Shown here: in pieces, positions 50,332 through 59,519 of the stretch
How positions within the stretch are numbered: position 1 is the first letter of the stretch
Layout: the number at the start of each line of letters is the position of its first letter
Source of the DNA: Rhodospirillaceae bacterium
GTDB lineage: Bacteria > Pseudomonadota > Alphaproteobacteria > UBA8366 > Aestuariispiraceae
Direction: 5' to 3'
Assembly: GCA_002709955.1 (NCBI GenBank)
Contig: PAQY01000003.1
Location: 1 to 64,000, forward strand
DNA: 64,000 bases
Translations under genes and position numbers: made by a program
The notes under the pieces: generated by a model
Told to the model about the DNA's origin: nothing
Databases searched by the model: none
Seen by the model: only the letters and a program-made list of their open reading frames with translations

Positions 50332-51560
50332 GATCGACTACCAGAAAGCCTGGCGGATTGGGGGGCTGGTGCGGTCTGTGTGTCGGCGCGCACCGTCTTC
50401 ATTTTCCCCAACCAAAGATACAATCCGCTGATCAGGATGACGATGGCCAGGATATCCAATATGGCCCATAGGACCTTCATCGGCATCCCACCATAATCCC
50501 CGAAATGCAGCGGAGAGGATAAGCGAAGCGCCGTCATATACCACGGCATGGTGCGCATCGCGGTGAATTCGCCCGTTTCCGCATCTATCAGGGCTGGGGT
50601 CAACAATTGACTGGTTGCTGGCGTCGCCCCGCGCAGCCAGACGGCATAATGATGATCACTGCTGAACCGGACGCCTGGAAAGGCCACAAATTGCGGGCGC
50701 ATGCCGGGGCTTGCAGATTTTGCCGTCGCAACAGCGTCATGCAGAGACGAGAATGTTTCAGGCGTGGCCTTGCCGCCATAAATCTGGGTCAATTCTGAAA
50801 GCTGCTGCCAGCGCCACAGATCAACCAGCGGCGTCGATATTGTCTGGATCACACCGGTCACCGTAACAACGGTCAGCCACATCACGGTCACGATGCCCAA
50901 TAGATTGTGCAGGTCCAGCCAGGTCTTTCGGGCCACCCGCTTGGCAGGGGCAGGACCCGCCGGGACTGTCGCACTGGCGGATTGTGCATCGCCTGCGGGC
51001 GTGGGGACATCCCGCCTGCCGCGAACACGCAGCGTCCCGAAATCCAACCGCCGCATGAAGGGCGTATAGACGACCACGCCAGAAACAATCGCCAGGATCA
51101 TAAGAAAGCCCATCAGGCCCAGGAAATATTCTCCCCACGGCCCAAGGAACATATCAGTATGCAGATCCAGGATGAAATGCATGATCCCGTCATCGGTAAT
51201 CGCACCAACAATTTCTGCCGTGCGCAAGTCGATTGAAGTGATGTGCATTTGTTCCAACGTCGATCGCGCCACCGGACCGGTCGTGACATTTACGACCGGT
51301 CGATCAATGTCAAAACTCATGAACAGGCCACGCTCCCCCGGATAGGCATCCAATGCTGTCTGCAAAGCCTCGTCCAAAGACTTCAAAGGCGTTCCGTCCG
51401 GCATTTCAGGCAGGGCCTGATCCTCTTCCAGAAGACTTTCGATCTCGTCATGAAAGATCAGCGGCAGGCCTGTCAGGCACAGCATCAACATGAATACTGT
51501 GCAGACAAGGCTGGTCCATTTATGCAACCAGATCCAGACTTTCAGCGAACGGTTAGACAT
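50328..51560 (-). CDS. PepSY-domain membrane protein (siderophore-reductase-like)
   Basis: This is a 410-residue protein; the ATG at 51560 has GGAG 9 bases before it and is preferred over the GTG at 51587. It has four membrane helices with a PepSY-type region. HKWTSLVCTVFMLMLCLTGLPLIFHDEIE is the first helix, and LHNLLGIVTVMWLTVVTVTGVI is a later one with His residues that could bind heme. Proteins of this class (FoxB/FsrB type) reduce ferric siderophores at the inner membrane. It follows the receptor gene directly, fitting an iron role. Confidence 0.82.
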   Translation of the reverse strand: MSNRSLKVWIWLHKWTSLVCTVFMLMLCLTGLPLIFHDEIESLLEEDQALPEMPDGTPLKSLDEALQTALDAYPGERGLFMSFDIDRPVVNVTTGPVARSTLEQMHITSIDLRTAEIVGAITDDGIMHFILDLHTDMFLGPWGEYFLGLMGFLMILAIVSGVVVYTPFMRRLDFGTLRVRGRRDVPTPAGDAQSASATVPAGPAPAKRVARKTWLDLHNLLGIVTVMWLTVVTVTGVIQTISTPLVDLWRWQQLSELTQIYGGKATPETFSSLHDAVATAKSASPGMRPQFVAFPGVRFSSDHHYAVWLRGATPATSQLLTPALIDAETGEFTAMRTMPWYMTALRLSSPLHFGDYGGMPMKVLWAILDILAIVILISGLYLWLGKMKTVRADTQTAPAPQSARLSGSRS

Positions 51561-51591
51561 TGGCGGCGGCTCCGGCTTCCCTCTCACCCCA

Positions 51592-54123
51592 TCAGAAATT
51601 GGTGGAGACCGAGAGTTTCCCTGTCAGGGGCGCCCCTTGCGTCAGGTATCCACCCTGCACGGAAGCCCAGTAGGCATTGTTCGTCACGTTTTCGATATTC
51701 GCCCGGAACGTAACGTCCTGACCGTCAATGGTCTGGGTCGTGCGCGCGCCGATATCCAACCGCGACCACTCGGGAACCCGCTTTGTATTCGCCGTATCCT
51801 GATATTGCGTTCCGGTATAAATCATCCGGGCGCTTAGCGTGGTTGCACTGAGATAGGGAAGGTCCCATTCGACACCCATATTGGCCTGATATTGTGGCGC
51901 GCCGACTGCGAAATTGCCGTCATTGTTGCCACCCGCCGTTTTAGACAATTCGGCCTGGGTATAGGTCACGCCGCCTAGAAGATGGAGATCCGGGGTCAGG
52001 TCCCCAAAGGCTAACAGTTCGATACCACGGTTGCGCTGTTCCCCATCAATGCCAAAGACATTTGTGGTCGGATCGGTGATCCCGCTGGGCTGGCTGGTCT
52101 GAAACACGGCGGCAGACCCACCGATTGTTCCATAATCTAGCTTAACCCCAGCTTCATACTGCACAGAGACATAGGGGGGGAAGACTTCCCCCGTATTTGC
52201 CGCCGTGGTCGGTGCAGTTGGTCCCTGGGCCAAACCTTCAATTCTGTTGGCATAGAGAGAAATCTGTTCCGTCGGACGGATCACCAGACCGACAACTGGG
52301 GATAGTTTGGATTCATTATAGTTCGACGTTTCCCGAAGGCTGGCCCGGTTATACCCCTTAACCTTCACGGTCTGGTGGCGCGCACCCAGCGTGACCAGCA
52401 CTTGATCGTCGACAAAACCCAGCGTATCGGACAGGAAATAGCTATTCAGCCAGGATTCACTGACTTTTGGCAGGTCCTGCAAATCCCCACCGGTGGATGT
52501 CGCGTTGGGAATGGACACGCTGACTGGATTATAGATGTTCGTATTTTGATTTGACCCAAAAACGAAGGAGTTGCGATTGACCGTATGGAAAGCAGACATG
52601 CCCGCATTTATCTGATGTGTGACATCACCGGTTTCCGCCTGTGCACGCCCCCCAAACTGACCGCTTAAGGTCTGATCCTCACGCGGAACGTCCAATCGCC
52701 CGATTGTGGCATCCCCGGCAACATTCGTTACTGTTGGGCTGGCATAAATTCCGTCCTCTCGCATGAAGCGATAGCCAACCGCGCCATATAAGGTCAACGA
52801 GTCCAGCACATCATATTCACCCCGCATTTGGATGAACCGATCTTCCAGATTGGAAAAGGAGTAATCTGTCCCATAATTGGTGCTGGCATCTGGCGCATCA
52901 GGAATGACCGAAGAACTGACATTGACGACCGGGCGCCCCTTGTCGATCCGTTGCGATTGCAACAGCGTATCCAGGGTCAACCGCACCTTTTCACCGCGAT
53001 AATCCAAGGCCGCAGAGGCAAGGCGAGAGGTGCGTTCCTCGTCGTCAATCGCAGTTTCCCCGTCCCGAGAGGAGAGATTGACCCGTATGCCGAACGCATT
53101 GTCTGAACCGAACCGGCGACCGACATCTGCATGACCGCCAATTTCTGACGTCATCCCATATTTACCGGTCACGGACGTGATTGGTGTGTCTTCGGCACGC
53201 TTTGGCACCAGATTGATGGTACCACCCGTTCCGGTACTGCCCGGTGGGATACCGTTTACAAAGGCACTGGCCCCGCGAAACACTTCCACCCGTTCATAAG
53301 CATCGATATTGGCAATCTGCCGCGGTGTGGTCCCGTACAGCCCGTCCATCGACACATCTTCCATGGCCAATGGGAAACCACGCACCACAAAAAGTTCTGA
53401 AAAGTTACCAAATCCATACCCGCTTCGAACCGACGGATCATTCGCCATCACATCTGCAATCGATTCCGCCTGCTGATTGCGGATTGCCTGTTCTGTATAT
53501 CCTGTCGCGCTGAAAGGGGTGTCCATCATATCCTGGTTTCCCAGCACCCCGATCCGGGCACCCCGCGCCACCTGACCACCGGCATAGGGGCTGGGCAGGT
53601 TTTCAATGTCCGACAACGGGGATGCGCCGGTTCCTGCCACAGTGACAGGATCCAGCAGGATCGTTGATCCGGTCTGCTGTGCCCGCTTTTCGATGGCGAT
53701 GGTCGAACCATCCGCCATGCGATAGGTCAGGTCGCTGCCCGCCAGAAGGGTCGCAACGGCTTCGTCTGAGGTCATTTCGCCCGTAACGGCAGGGGATTGA
53801 AGACCCCGCACAAGCGCCCCATCCACCGTTACCTGAAGCCCGGATTGTTGCCCGAATATGGCCAGCGCACTGGCCAATGGCTGTGCCGGAATATCATAGA
53901 TCTGCACAGATCCATTTCCGGCCTGGGCCAGTTGCAATGGCGTCACGCCCCATAGCTGTGACTGTGGGGCAGAAAGTATCTGTTCTTGATTCCCCTGAAG
54001 CCGCGCTTCTTCTGCCGCCACGGGGCGGTTGCTCAGAACAGCGACCAGCGCTGTTGTCACCAGCAGGGCGCTGACTCTCAAGCGTCGACTGCCGCGAAGT
54101 GTGTTTGCAACGTTTATCGCCAT
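51592..54123 (-). CDS. TonB-dependent siderophore receptor with signalling domain
   Basis: This is an 843-residue outer-membrane receptor. The ATG at 54123 has CGGAGAG 5 bases before it; the ORF start at 54207 lacks a site. The order is signal peptide (ending about residue 37), then an STN domain (YDIPAQPLASALAIFGQQSGLQVTVD...), then a plug with VEVFRGASAFVNGIPPGSTGTGGTINLVPKRA, then a beta-barrel ending KLSVSTNF. The plug sequence fits the siderophore (FpvA/FhuE-like) group. It signals through the adjacent FecR and sigma factor. Confidence 0.93.
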   Translation of the reverse strand: MAINVANTLRGSRRLRVSALLVTTALVAVLSNRPVAAEEARLQGNQEQILSAPQSQLWGVTPLQLAQAGNGSVQIYDIPAQPLASALAIFGQQSGLQVTVDGALVRGLQSPAVTGEMTSDEAVATLLAGSDLTYRMADGSTIAIEKRAQQTGSTILLDPVTVAGTGASPLSDIENLPSPYAGGQVARGARIGVLGNQDMMDTPFSATGYTEQAIRNQQAESIADVMANDPSVRSGYGFGNFSELFVVRGFPLAMEDVSMDGLYGTTPRQIANIDAYERVEVFRGASAFVNGIPPGSTGTGGTINLVPKRAEDTPITSVTGKYGMTSEIGGHADVGRRFGSDNAFGIRVNLSSRDGETAIDDEERTSRLASAALDYRGEKVRLTLDTLLQSQRIDKGRPVVNVSSSVIPDAPDASTNYGTDYSFSNLEDRFIQMRGEYDVLDSLTLYGAVGYRFMREDGIYASPTVTNVAGDATIGRLDVPREDQTLSGQFGGRAQAETGDVTHQINAGMSAFHTVNRNSFVFGSNQNTNIYNPVSVSIPNATSTGGDLQDLPKVSESWLNSYFLSDTLGFVDDQVLVTLGARHQTVKVKGYNRASLRETSNYNESKLSPVVGLVIRPTEQISLYANRIEGLAQGPTAPTTAANTGEVFPPYVSVQYEAGVKLDYGTIGGSAAVFQTSQPSGITDPTTNVFGIDGEQRNRGIELLAFGDLTPDLHLLGGVTYTQAELSKTAGGNNDGNFAVGAPQYQANMGVEWDLPYLSATTLSARMIYTGTQYQDTANTKRVPEWSRLDIGARTTQTIDGQDVTFRANIENVTNNAYWASVQGGYLTQGAPLTGKLSVSTNF

Positions 54124-54294
54124 TGTATCTCTCCGGTCAAAATTCAGGATGGTAGAAACAGATCGATTTCGCATGGCGATGGCTGTGCGAATGCGTCTTA
54201 TTTCCAATATTCTCCTGCAGAGACGATGACCGAGAGCATCTTTCTAAAAAAAACTTTCAGAAAACGGGCAGAATATTGATTTTAATGGATTCTT

Positions 54295-55314
54295 TTATGT
54301 CTCTGATAAGATCAATATCCAGGGCGTAACGCGCCACAGCGTCAGGTTATGGGCCAAAGCGACGGCCCGAACTGCATTTTCTGGATCAGACAGGCTGTAA
54401 TACCCCGTGATCGGTCGATCCGCCATACTTGGATTGGCCAGGATTACCGCGCCGGGCAGGTAGTCCTGGAGTTGATCAAGGACTGCGCCCAATGGTTCAT
54501 CCTGAACAACCAGTCGGTTTTCCCGCCAGGCCGCGACCTGAGACGGGGATATTGTCCTCAGCGCCACTGCGCCTAATCGGTCAATCGACGCAGATTGTCC
54601 CGCGATCAATGTTTCTGAAACCATTCTGGTGGCTGAATGATAGTCGATCCGCACACTGCCTTCCCGGACGGCCACGGTATTGGCGTGATCATTCACGCGA
54701 ACCGCAAATTGGGTTCCGGTGACAGTCGTGACCAGATCACCGCTGAGCACACGAAACGGGCGGTGCGGATTTGTTTCAACGTCAAAATAAGCGCTGCCGG
54801 AAAGCAGATCGATCCGCCGTTCGTTTGGCGTAAAATCGATCGCAAGGGACGTTCCTGGTGCCATCGTGACCGTGCTGCCATCCTGCAATGTGATGGTGCG
54901 CGTTTCGGCTGTTCCGGTCATGTAATCTGATTGAAGCACTGTTGAGATGGTTGGCAGAAACACAAGCAACAGACAGGCCGCCACCGCCATCCCCGCCAAA
55001 GCCCCCCAGCCCCGGCGGACATGACTTTCGCGCCCGGCAGGCCGCGCAGACATTCCTGCTGTGGCAGTGATCGCAGGTTTAGCCAGTGTCCCCTGACGCC
55101 CCCAAACATTCTGAAATTCCGGGATGCTGTCGCGAATTAAACCGTCAACTTGTCCGGTTGCCTGCCAGGCCTGAAAATGAAGGGGAGAGGCATTCACCCA
55201 GGCCGCAAACTCTTTCTGCAAGTCAGGGTCATCTGGATCATCCTGCAACAGGATCAACCAGTTTGTCGCCTCCCGCGACGCGGTTTCCAGTGCTTGGGTC
55301 GGGTCGTCGGTCAT
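54295..55314 (-). CDS. FecR-type anti-sigma/signal protein (second module)
   Basis: This is a 339-residue protein. The ATG at 55314 is preferred because the ORF start at 55326 is a TTG that forms part of the GAGGAA ribosome-binding site. It has an N-terminal DUF4880-like segment (NWLILLQDDPDDPDLQKEFAAWVNASPLHFQAW), a membrane helix at about 105-125 and a FecR domain (GTAETRTITLQDGSTVTMAPGTSLAIDF..., GTQFAVRVNDHANTVAVREGSVRI). Confidence 0.92.
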   Translation of the reverse strand: MTDDPTQALETASREATNWLILLQDDPDDPDLQKEFAAWVNASPLHFQAWQATGQVDGLIRDSIPEFQNVWGRQGTLAKPAITATAGMSARPAGRESHVRRGWGALAGMAVAACLLLVFLPTISTVLQSDYMTGTAETRTITLQDGSTVTMAPGTSLAIDFTPNERRIDLLSGSAYFDVETNPHRPFRVLSGDLVTTVTGTQFAVRVNDHANTVAVREGSVRIDYHSATRMVSETLIAGQSASIDRLGAVALRTISPSQVAAWRENRLVVQDEPLGAVLDQLQDYLPGAVILANPSMADRPITGYYSLSDPENAVRAVALAHNLTLWRVTPWILILSET

Positions 55315-55440
55315 GCTGTTCCTCAAACTGCGGTATTGGACGGAAGCCGGGCGAATGCCGACCCTGTGATAAAAGAAGCCGTCTATTAATAATGGACGGT
55401 TATCGAGCGGTGTTTTCTAGAAAATAATCGAGTTACAGGA

Positions 55441-56004
55441 TCAAGGCCACCCCAAGCGTCGCTTGCAATGGTCTACACCTTCCGCAACCAGAATATGAGC
55501 CATTGGCAAGGATATGTTCAATGTGGCCGCAATCTCGCGCAGTTTGTATCCACCGATCCTGTGCATTTCCAGCGCAATGCGGGTGCGCTGGGGCAATTCC
55601 GCCATCGCATCCTGAACCTGCGAAAGCTGGTCCCGATACAGGGCAATAGTCTCTGGCGTCGCGGTCGACGGTGCGTCGTGCACCCCGTGTATATCGTCTT
55701 TTTGGTTCAACAGGGTCCGCTGTTCCCGCGCGGTTTTGCGATGACCATCAATCGCCAGATTGCGCACGATGCGATACAGATAGTTTCGGGGTTCATCCAG
55801 TCGCCGCCGGTCTGTCGCCTGGGACAGGCGCATCCAGGCTTCCTGTACCAGATCTTCCGCATTGGCGCGATTGCCCGTTAATCCAGACGCATAATCGACC
55901 AATGCCGCCCTATGCGTCAGAAAAAGGTCCTGAATGTTGGCATTCTGTCGCAATCTTTGCGATCCTTTATCGATCCTGAATCCGACAGACAGCCTGTGAC
56001 CCAA
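55441..56004 (-). CDS. ECF sigma factor (FecI-like, second module)
   Basis: This is an up-to-187-residue sigma factor. Region 2 includes NRANAEDLVQEAWMRLSQA and region 4 includes ELPQRTRIALEMHRIGGYKLREIAATLNISLPMAHILVAEG. There is no ATG before the conserved part. The start is either TTG at 56004 or, more likely, TTG at 55953 with AAAGGA 9 bases before it. A good Fur-box match lies upstream at 56034-56052. Confidence 0.88.
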   Translation of the reverse strand: MGHRLSVGFRIDKGSQRLRQNANIQDLFLTHRAALVDYASGLTGNRANAEDLVQEAWMRLSQATDRRRLDEPRNYLYRIVRNLAIDGHRKTAREQRTLLNQKDDIHGVHDAPSTATPETIALYRDQLSQVQDAMAELPQRTRIALEMHRIGGYKLREIAATLNISLPMAHILVAEGVDHCKRRLGWP

Positions 56005-56033
56005 CTGTCAGCCTGATAGAAACCAAACGTATT

Positions 56034-56052
56034 AATACTGATAATCATTCGC
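56034..56052. promoter_or_regulatory. Fur box
   Basis: AATACTGATAATCATTCGC agrees with the 19-bp consensus GATAATGATAATCATTATC at 15 positions, including 11 in a row. It lies just upstream of the second sigma-factor gene, so iron repression of the module is expected. Confidence 0.75.
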
Positions 56053-56209
56053 AAATTAACCTTGTAACGATACATATCCCGCATTGCAACAGCCGTATAT
56101 CCAGGGATTGCAATCGGTACCGTATCCAGCGATAGACCATTGGGATTCCGCACGGCACAACGATATCGGTCGTGCCGGGCGGAAGCTTCCAATTTAGGAC
56201 CGTGTCTTA

Positions 56210-56469
56210 GTGTGGTGCGCGGTTATTTGGGATCGATCAGGACGCTGTTTGCTGCGCTCCGGTTAGGAGCGTTTCGCGAAGCGATGCGGGGCATCGCAAG
56301 CGGAAGGCGACGCGGCCCGGAGCGCCGCAAACAGCGCCTTTGGTCCCTTTATCGGCCTGTCGGACAGCGTCGAGGGTGCTTGACGATGAACCACATCGCC
56401 TGCGCGCCCTCTCCTAGCCGACAGGCCGATAAAGGGATCCTGATGATCCCAAATAACCGCGCACCACAC
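56210..56469. mobile_element. Inverted-repeat element (MITE-like), copy 2
   Basis: This 260-bp element has perfect 25-bp terminal repeats (GTGTGGTGCGCGGTTATT...), extending to about 32 bases with one gap. It is flanked by TA on both sides (56208-56209 and 56470-56471), as for TA-duplicating IS630-type insertions. The internal paired segments are as in copy 1 at 10762-11020, with which it differs at 13 substitutions and one indel by eye. Its right end supplies the last base of the amidohydrolase stop codon. Confidence 0.88.
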
Positions 56470-57824
56470 TAGGCTGAAAGCAACATCCCCTGGGCCTGAT
56501 TGTTGGGCGCGCGATGAAACTTTCCATCCTGCATGATCGCAACAATCCGCTTCTTGTCCTGCAATATGCGAACATCCCGCAACGGGTCGCCATCGACCAA
56601 CAGCATGTCAGCCAGATAGCCTTCCTTGATCTGACCCAACTCGTGGCCCATGCCCATGATTTGCCCGCCCAGTTGGGTGGCAGACTGAATTGCTTCCATC
56701 GGGGTCATGCCGATCAGATCGACAAAATATTCAATATCCTTGGCATTGGTGCCATGCGGTGTCCAGGCAAAGCCATAATCACCACCGATCAGCACACGAA
56801 TACCCCGCTTGCGCATTTTCTGCATGGACTCGACGGCATGTTCCAATTCACGCTCATAGGCATCGGTAATCGGTGTACCGGGTTTAATGCCATACTCACC
56901 TGCATTGCGGGCTGTATTCAGCAACCAGGCCAGGCCCGGTGCGACGAAATGCTTGTCCTTGTTCGCCTCCAACATATCCAGTGCTTCTTCATCGGTGAAC
57001 GAGGCGTGATAGATATTATGAATGCCGAATTGGACGCATTTCTTGATCGATTCCTTGGACCTGGCATGGGCGGCAAGGCGGCGTCCCCGGCTGCGGGCCT
57101 CGTCACAAGCGACCTTGATTTCATCATCGGTGAACTGATTTTCTTCAGCCCCCATGCCCGTAATCTCTTCCCCCGACAGGTTCAGCTTGATCGTATCAAC
57201 GCCCCATTTCATCAAAATCCGAACATTGCGGCGCATGTCTTCAACGCCCGATACCACAATGCCCAGGTTAAGGCCTTCATGATCAATATGCGGCAGGGAT
57301 GCATCCCCCAGGCCCCCGACAGAAGTAAGCTCCGGCCCGGCGGCGGTATAGCGTGGGCCCGGCACCTTGCCGGACCGAATGGCGTCACGGATTACGACAT
57401 CCAAACGTGGCTTAGCTGCCGCCGCCCCGCAGCCAGCGGTGAAGCCTGCATCGAGCACGATTTTGGACATATAGACGCAATTGAGCATATGCTCTTCAAT
57501 CGGCATCATCTGAATGGGATTGATCCCCGGCGCATTGTTCCAGCTTAGATGCAGATGCGCGTCAATCAGCCCCGGCATCAGGGTCATGCCCCGCCCATCA
57601 ATCCGGGTGCTGCCCGTGGTCGACCAACTGTTCAGGCTGCCACCAAAGCCACTGCCCGTCCGGGTGATGGATTTGATCCGATTGCCCGATACCGTAACCT
57701 CCCCAGAAAAGGGTGGCTCACCCGATCCATTCAGGACCTGTACATTGCTAAAGACGATATCGGATGGACCCGCAGCAGCATCGCCACCCTTGCCGCCCCA
57801 GCCACTGAACCGGTTCTCTGCCAT
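56469..57824 (-). CDS. Amidohydrolase-family metal enzyme
   Basis: This is a 451-residue TIM-barrel amidohydrolase. H-x-H in DAHLHLSWN (about 89-97) supplies the first metal ligands. Later candidates are VDTIKLNLSG, HARSKE, IHNIYHASF and IGGDYGF. It belongs with the imidazolonepropionase/prolidase-like group that cleaves cyclic amides or dipeptides. Its stop codon TAG is completed by the inverted-repeat element. It is the last gene of the minus-strand operon. Confidence 0.87.
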   Translation of the reverse strand: MAENRFSGWGGKGGDAAAGPSDIVFSNVQVLNGSGEPPFSGEVTVSGNRIKSITRTGSGFGGSLNSWSTTGSTRIDGRGMTLMPGLIDAHLHLSWNNAPGINPIQMMPIEEHMLNCVYMSKIVLDAGFTAGCGAAAAKPRLDVVIRDAIRSGKVPGPRYTAAGPELTSVGGLGDASLPHIDHEGLNLGIVVSGVEDMRRNVRILMKWGVDTIKLNLSGEEITGMGAEENQFTDDEIKVACDEARSRGRRLAAHARSKESIKKCVQFGIHNIYHASFTDEEALDMLEANKDKHFVAPGLAWLLNTARNAGEYGIKPGTPITDAYERELEHAVESMQKMRKRGIRVLIGGDYGFAWTPHGTNAKDIEYFVDLIGMTPMEAIQSATQLGGQIMGMGHELGQIKEGYLADMLLVDGDPLRDVRILQDKKRIVAIMQDGKFHRAPNNQAQGMLLSA

Positions 57825-57859
57825 GATTTCTCTCCCTTTCTAACGGGGTCCCCTCAGGC

Positions 57860-58639
57860 TCAGGCCTGGGCGGCCTCCAATGTTTCCAGCAACAGGGCGG
57901 ATGACCGCGCCGGTGCCTCAATCATCATCCAATGCCCAACATTGGGCAGCACTTCCAACCGTGCGCCCGCAATCCGGTTCTTCAACTCTGTTCCCATTGC
58001 AACAGGGGCAACCGGGTCCGCGTCACCGGCAATCAGAAGTGTCGGGCATCGAATGGCGCTGTGATCTGCAGGCTCCATCGCAGACAAGGCCTCACAATGA
58101 TGGGCATATCCCACCGCATCCTGACGCATCAGGCTTTCGCGCACAAAGGCTGTCGTAACCGGGTTTTCAGTCCGGGAGGCGGCAGACACGCTGCCCTTGC
58201 AAACAGCATCCGCAATCCCCGCCATGCCGTCTTTGCGTGCAGCAGCGGCGCGTTCCTTCAACCCCTGACGGGCCGCGACAGGTGGCTCCAGAATGGCACC
58301 GAACAGGGTCAGACTGCGCACAAGTTTCGGGTTATTTGCAGCAAGGTACTGACACAGGATCGTCCCCATGGAATGGCCGACGAAATGCGCGGACTCAACC
58401 CCGGTCGCGCGCAGGGCATCCTGAATCGCTTGTGCCAGACCTGGCAGGCCCTTTAATCCGGGGCGCAATCCAGACCGACCGGCACCGGGCAGATCCGGGC
58501 GCAACACACGATAGTCCCCCAGATCCCCCATCAGCGGCTGGAAGCTGTTTGAACTGCCACCAAGGCCATGGACCATGACCACGGCCTCGCCAGACCCTGT
58601 ATCTTCGATCACCATGCTGCCCAGTCTTACATCCGCCAT
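57860..58639 (-). CDS. Alpha/beta-fold hydrolase
   Basis: This is a 259-residue hydrolase. The oxyanion segment is VVMVHGLGGSSNSF (about 20-33) and the nucleophile elbow GHSMGT (Ser at about 94). An Asp in LIAGDADPV and a His in LPNVGHWMMIE complete the triad. The ATG at 58639 starts two bases before the stop of the FAH-family gene. It is similar to ester or enol-lactone hydrolases of aromatic pathways. Confidence 0.9.
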   Translation of the reverse strand: MADVRLGSMVIEDTGSGEAVVMVHGLGGSSNSFQPLMGDLGDYRVLRPDLPGAGRSGLRPGLKGLPGLAQAIQDALRATGVESAHFVGHSMGTILCQYLAANNPKLVRSLTLFGAILEPPVAARQGLKERAAAARKDGMAGIADAVCKGSVSAASRTENPVTTAFVRESLMRQDAVGYAHHCEALSAMEPADHSAIRCPTLLIAGDADPVAPVAMGTELKNRIAGARLEVLPNVGHWMMIEAPARSSALLLETLEAAQA

Positions 58640-58641
58640 GA

Positions 58642-59508
58642 TCAATACGCCTCAACCGGGTTTTCCAGGGTTCCGATCCCCGATACCTCAACCCGCACGA
58701 CATCCCCCGGCACCATATATTTCGGCGGCTTGAAGCCAATGCCCACACCCGCTGGCGTTCCCGTGGCAATCACGTCCCCCGGCTGCAAGGTAATGCCATT
58801 GGACAAGGCGGCGATGATCGTCGGAACATCGAATATCAGAAGCTTGGTGTTCGAATCCTGCCGTATCTCACCATTCACCCAGCATTTCACAGTCGTATCG
58901 GCCAGATCCACGGCATCGGCGGTTACAGCCCAGGGACCCATGGGACAGAAACTGTCCTGCGATTTCCCGATCAGCCATTGGCTGTGCTGACCCTGGAGAT
59001 CCCGCGCGGTGATATCATTAACGATGGTATATCCCCAAACATGGGACAGTGCCGCTTCTGGTGTGATGTTACGACCGCCCTTGCCGATGATCACGGCAAG
59101 CTCTGCCTCATAATCGATGGCGGTGGAGACGCTGGCATCAATGCGGATCGGGTCACCCGTCCGCACGACACATTCCGGTACCTTTGAGAAAATGATCGGT
59201 GCTTCCGGGATCGCCCCTTTTGCCGCCGAACTGTCAAAGCCGGAGGAGGCGAATTCATGCGCATGATCGAAATAATTCTTCCCAACGCAGAAAATATTGC
59301 GCCGTGGGCGGGGAACAGGGGCCAACAAGGACACATCCGACAGCGCCAGAACTTCTGCCGTGGCGGGCAGGTCGCGGCCAATCAAGGCGGTGACCCCGGC
59401 CTCTGCGACCGCATCGGATGCGATATCCAGACGTGTCACCGTGTCTTCTGTTTCCGACACAACGCCGATATGACGCGCACCCTTCCATTCAAATACTGCT
59501 AGTTTCAT
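58642..59508 (-). CDS. Fumarylacetoacetate hydrolase-family enzyme (second)
   Basis: This is a 288-residue FAH-fold protein with FCVGKNYFDHAHEF (about 73-86), then DYEAELAVIIGKGGRNI (about 132-148) and a GTPAGVGIGFKPPKYMVPGD end. It is more like 2-hydroxyhepta-2,4-diene-1,7-dioate isomerase or acylpyruvate hydrolase than the copy at 12465-13334. It lies between the oxidoreductase fusion and an alpha/beta hydrolase, suggesting ring-cleavage product processing. Confidence 0.9.
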   Translation of the reverse strand: MKLAVFEWKGARHIGVVSETEDTVTRLDIASDAVAEAGVTALIGRDLPATAEVLALSDVSLLAPVPRPRRNIFCVGKNYFDHAHEFASSGFDSSAAKGAIPEAPIIFSKVPECVVRTGDPIRIDASVSTAIDYEAELAVIIGKGGRNITPEAALSHVWGYTIVNDITARDLQGQHSQWLIGKSQDSFCPMGPWAVTADAVDLADTTVKCWVNGEIRQDSNTKLLIFDVPTIIAALSNGITLQPGDVIATGTPAGVGIGFKPPKYMVPGDVVRVEVSGIGTLENPVEAY

Positions 59509-59519
59509 GATCGGCCTTT

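Noticed and set aside
56140-56472. ORF reading through element copy 2
   Set aside because: Same reason as for copy 1; the start lies outside the element in unrelated DNA, so it cannot be a gene carried by it.
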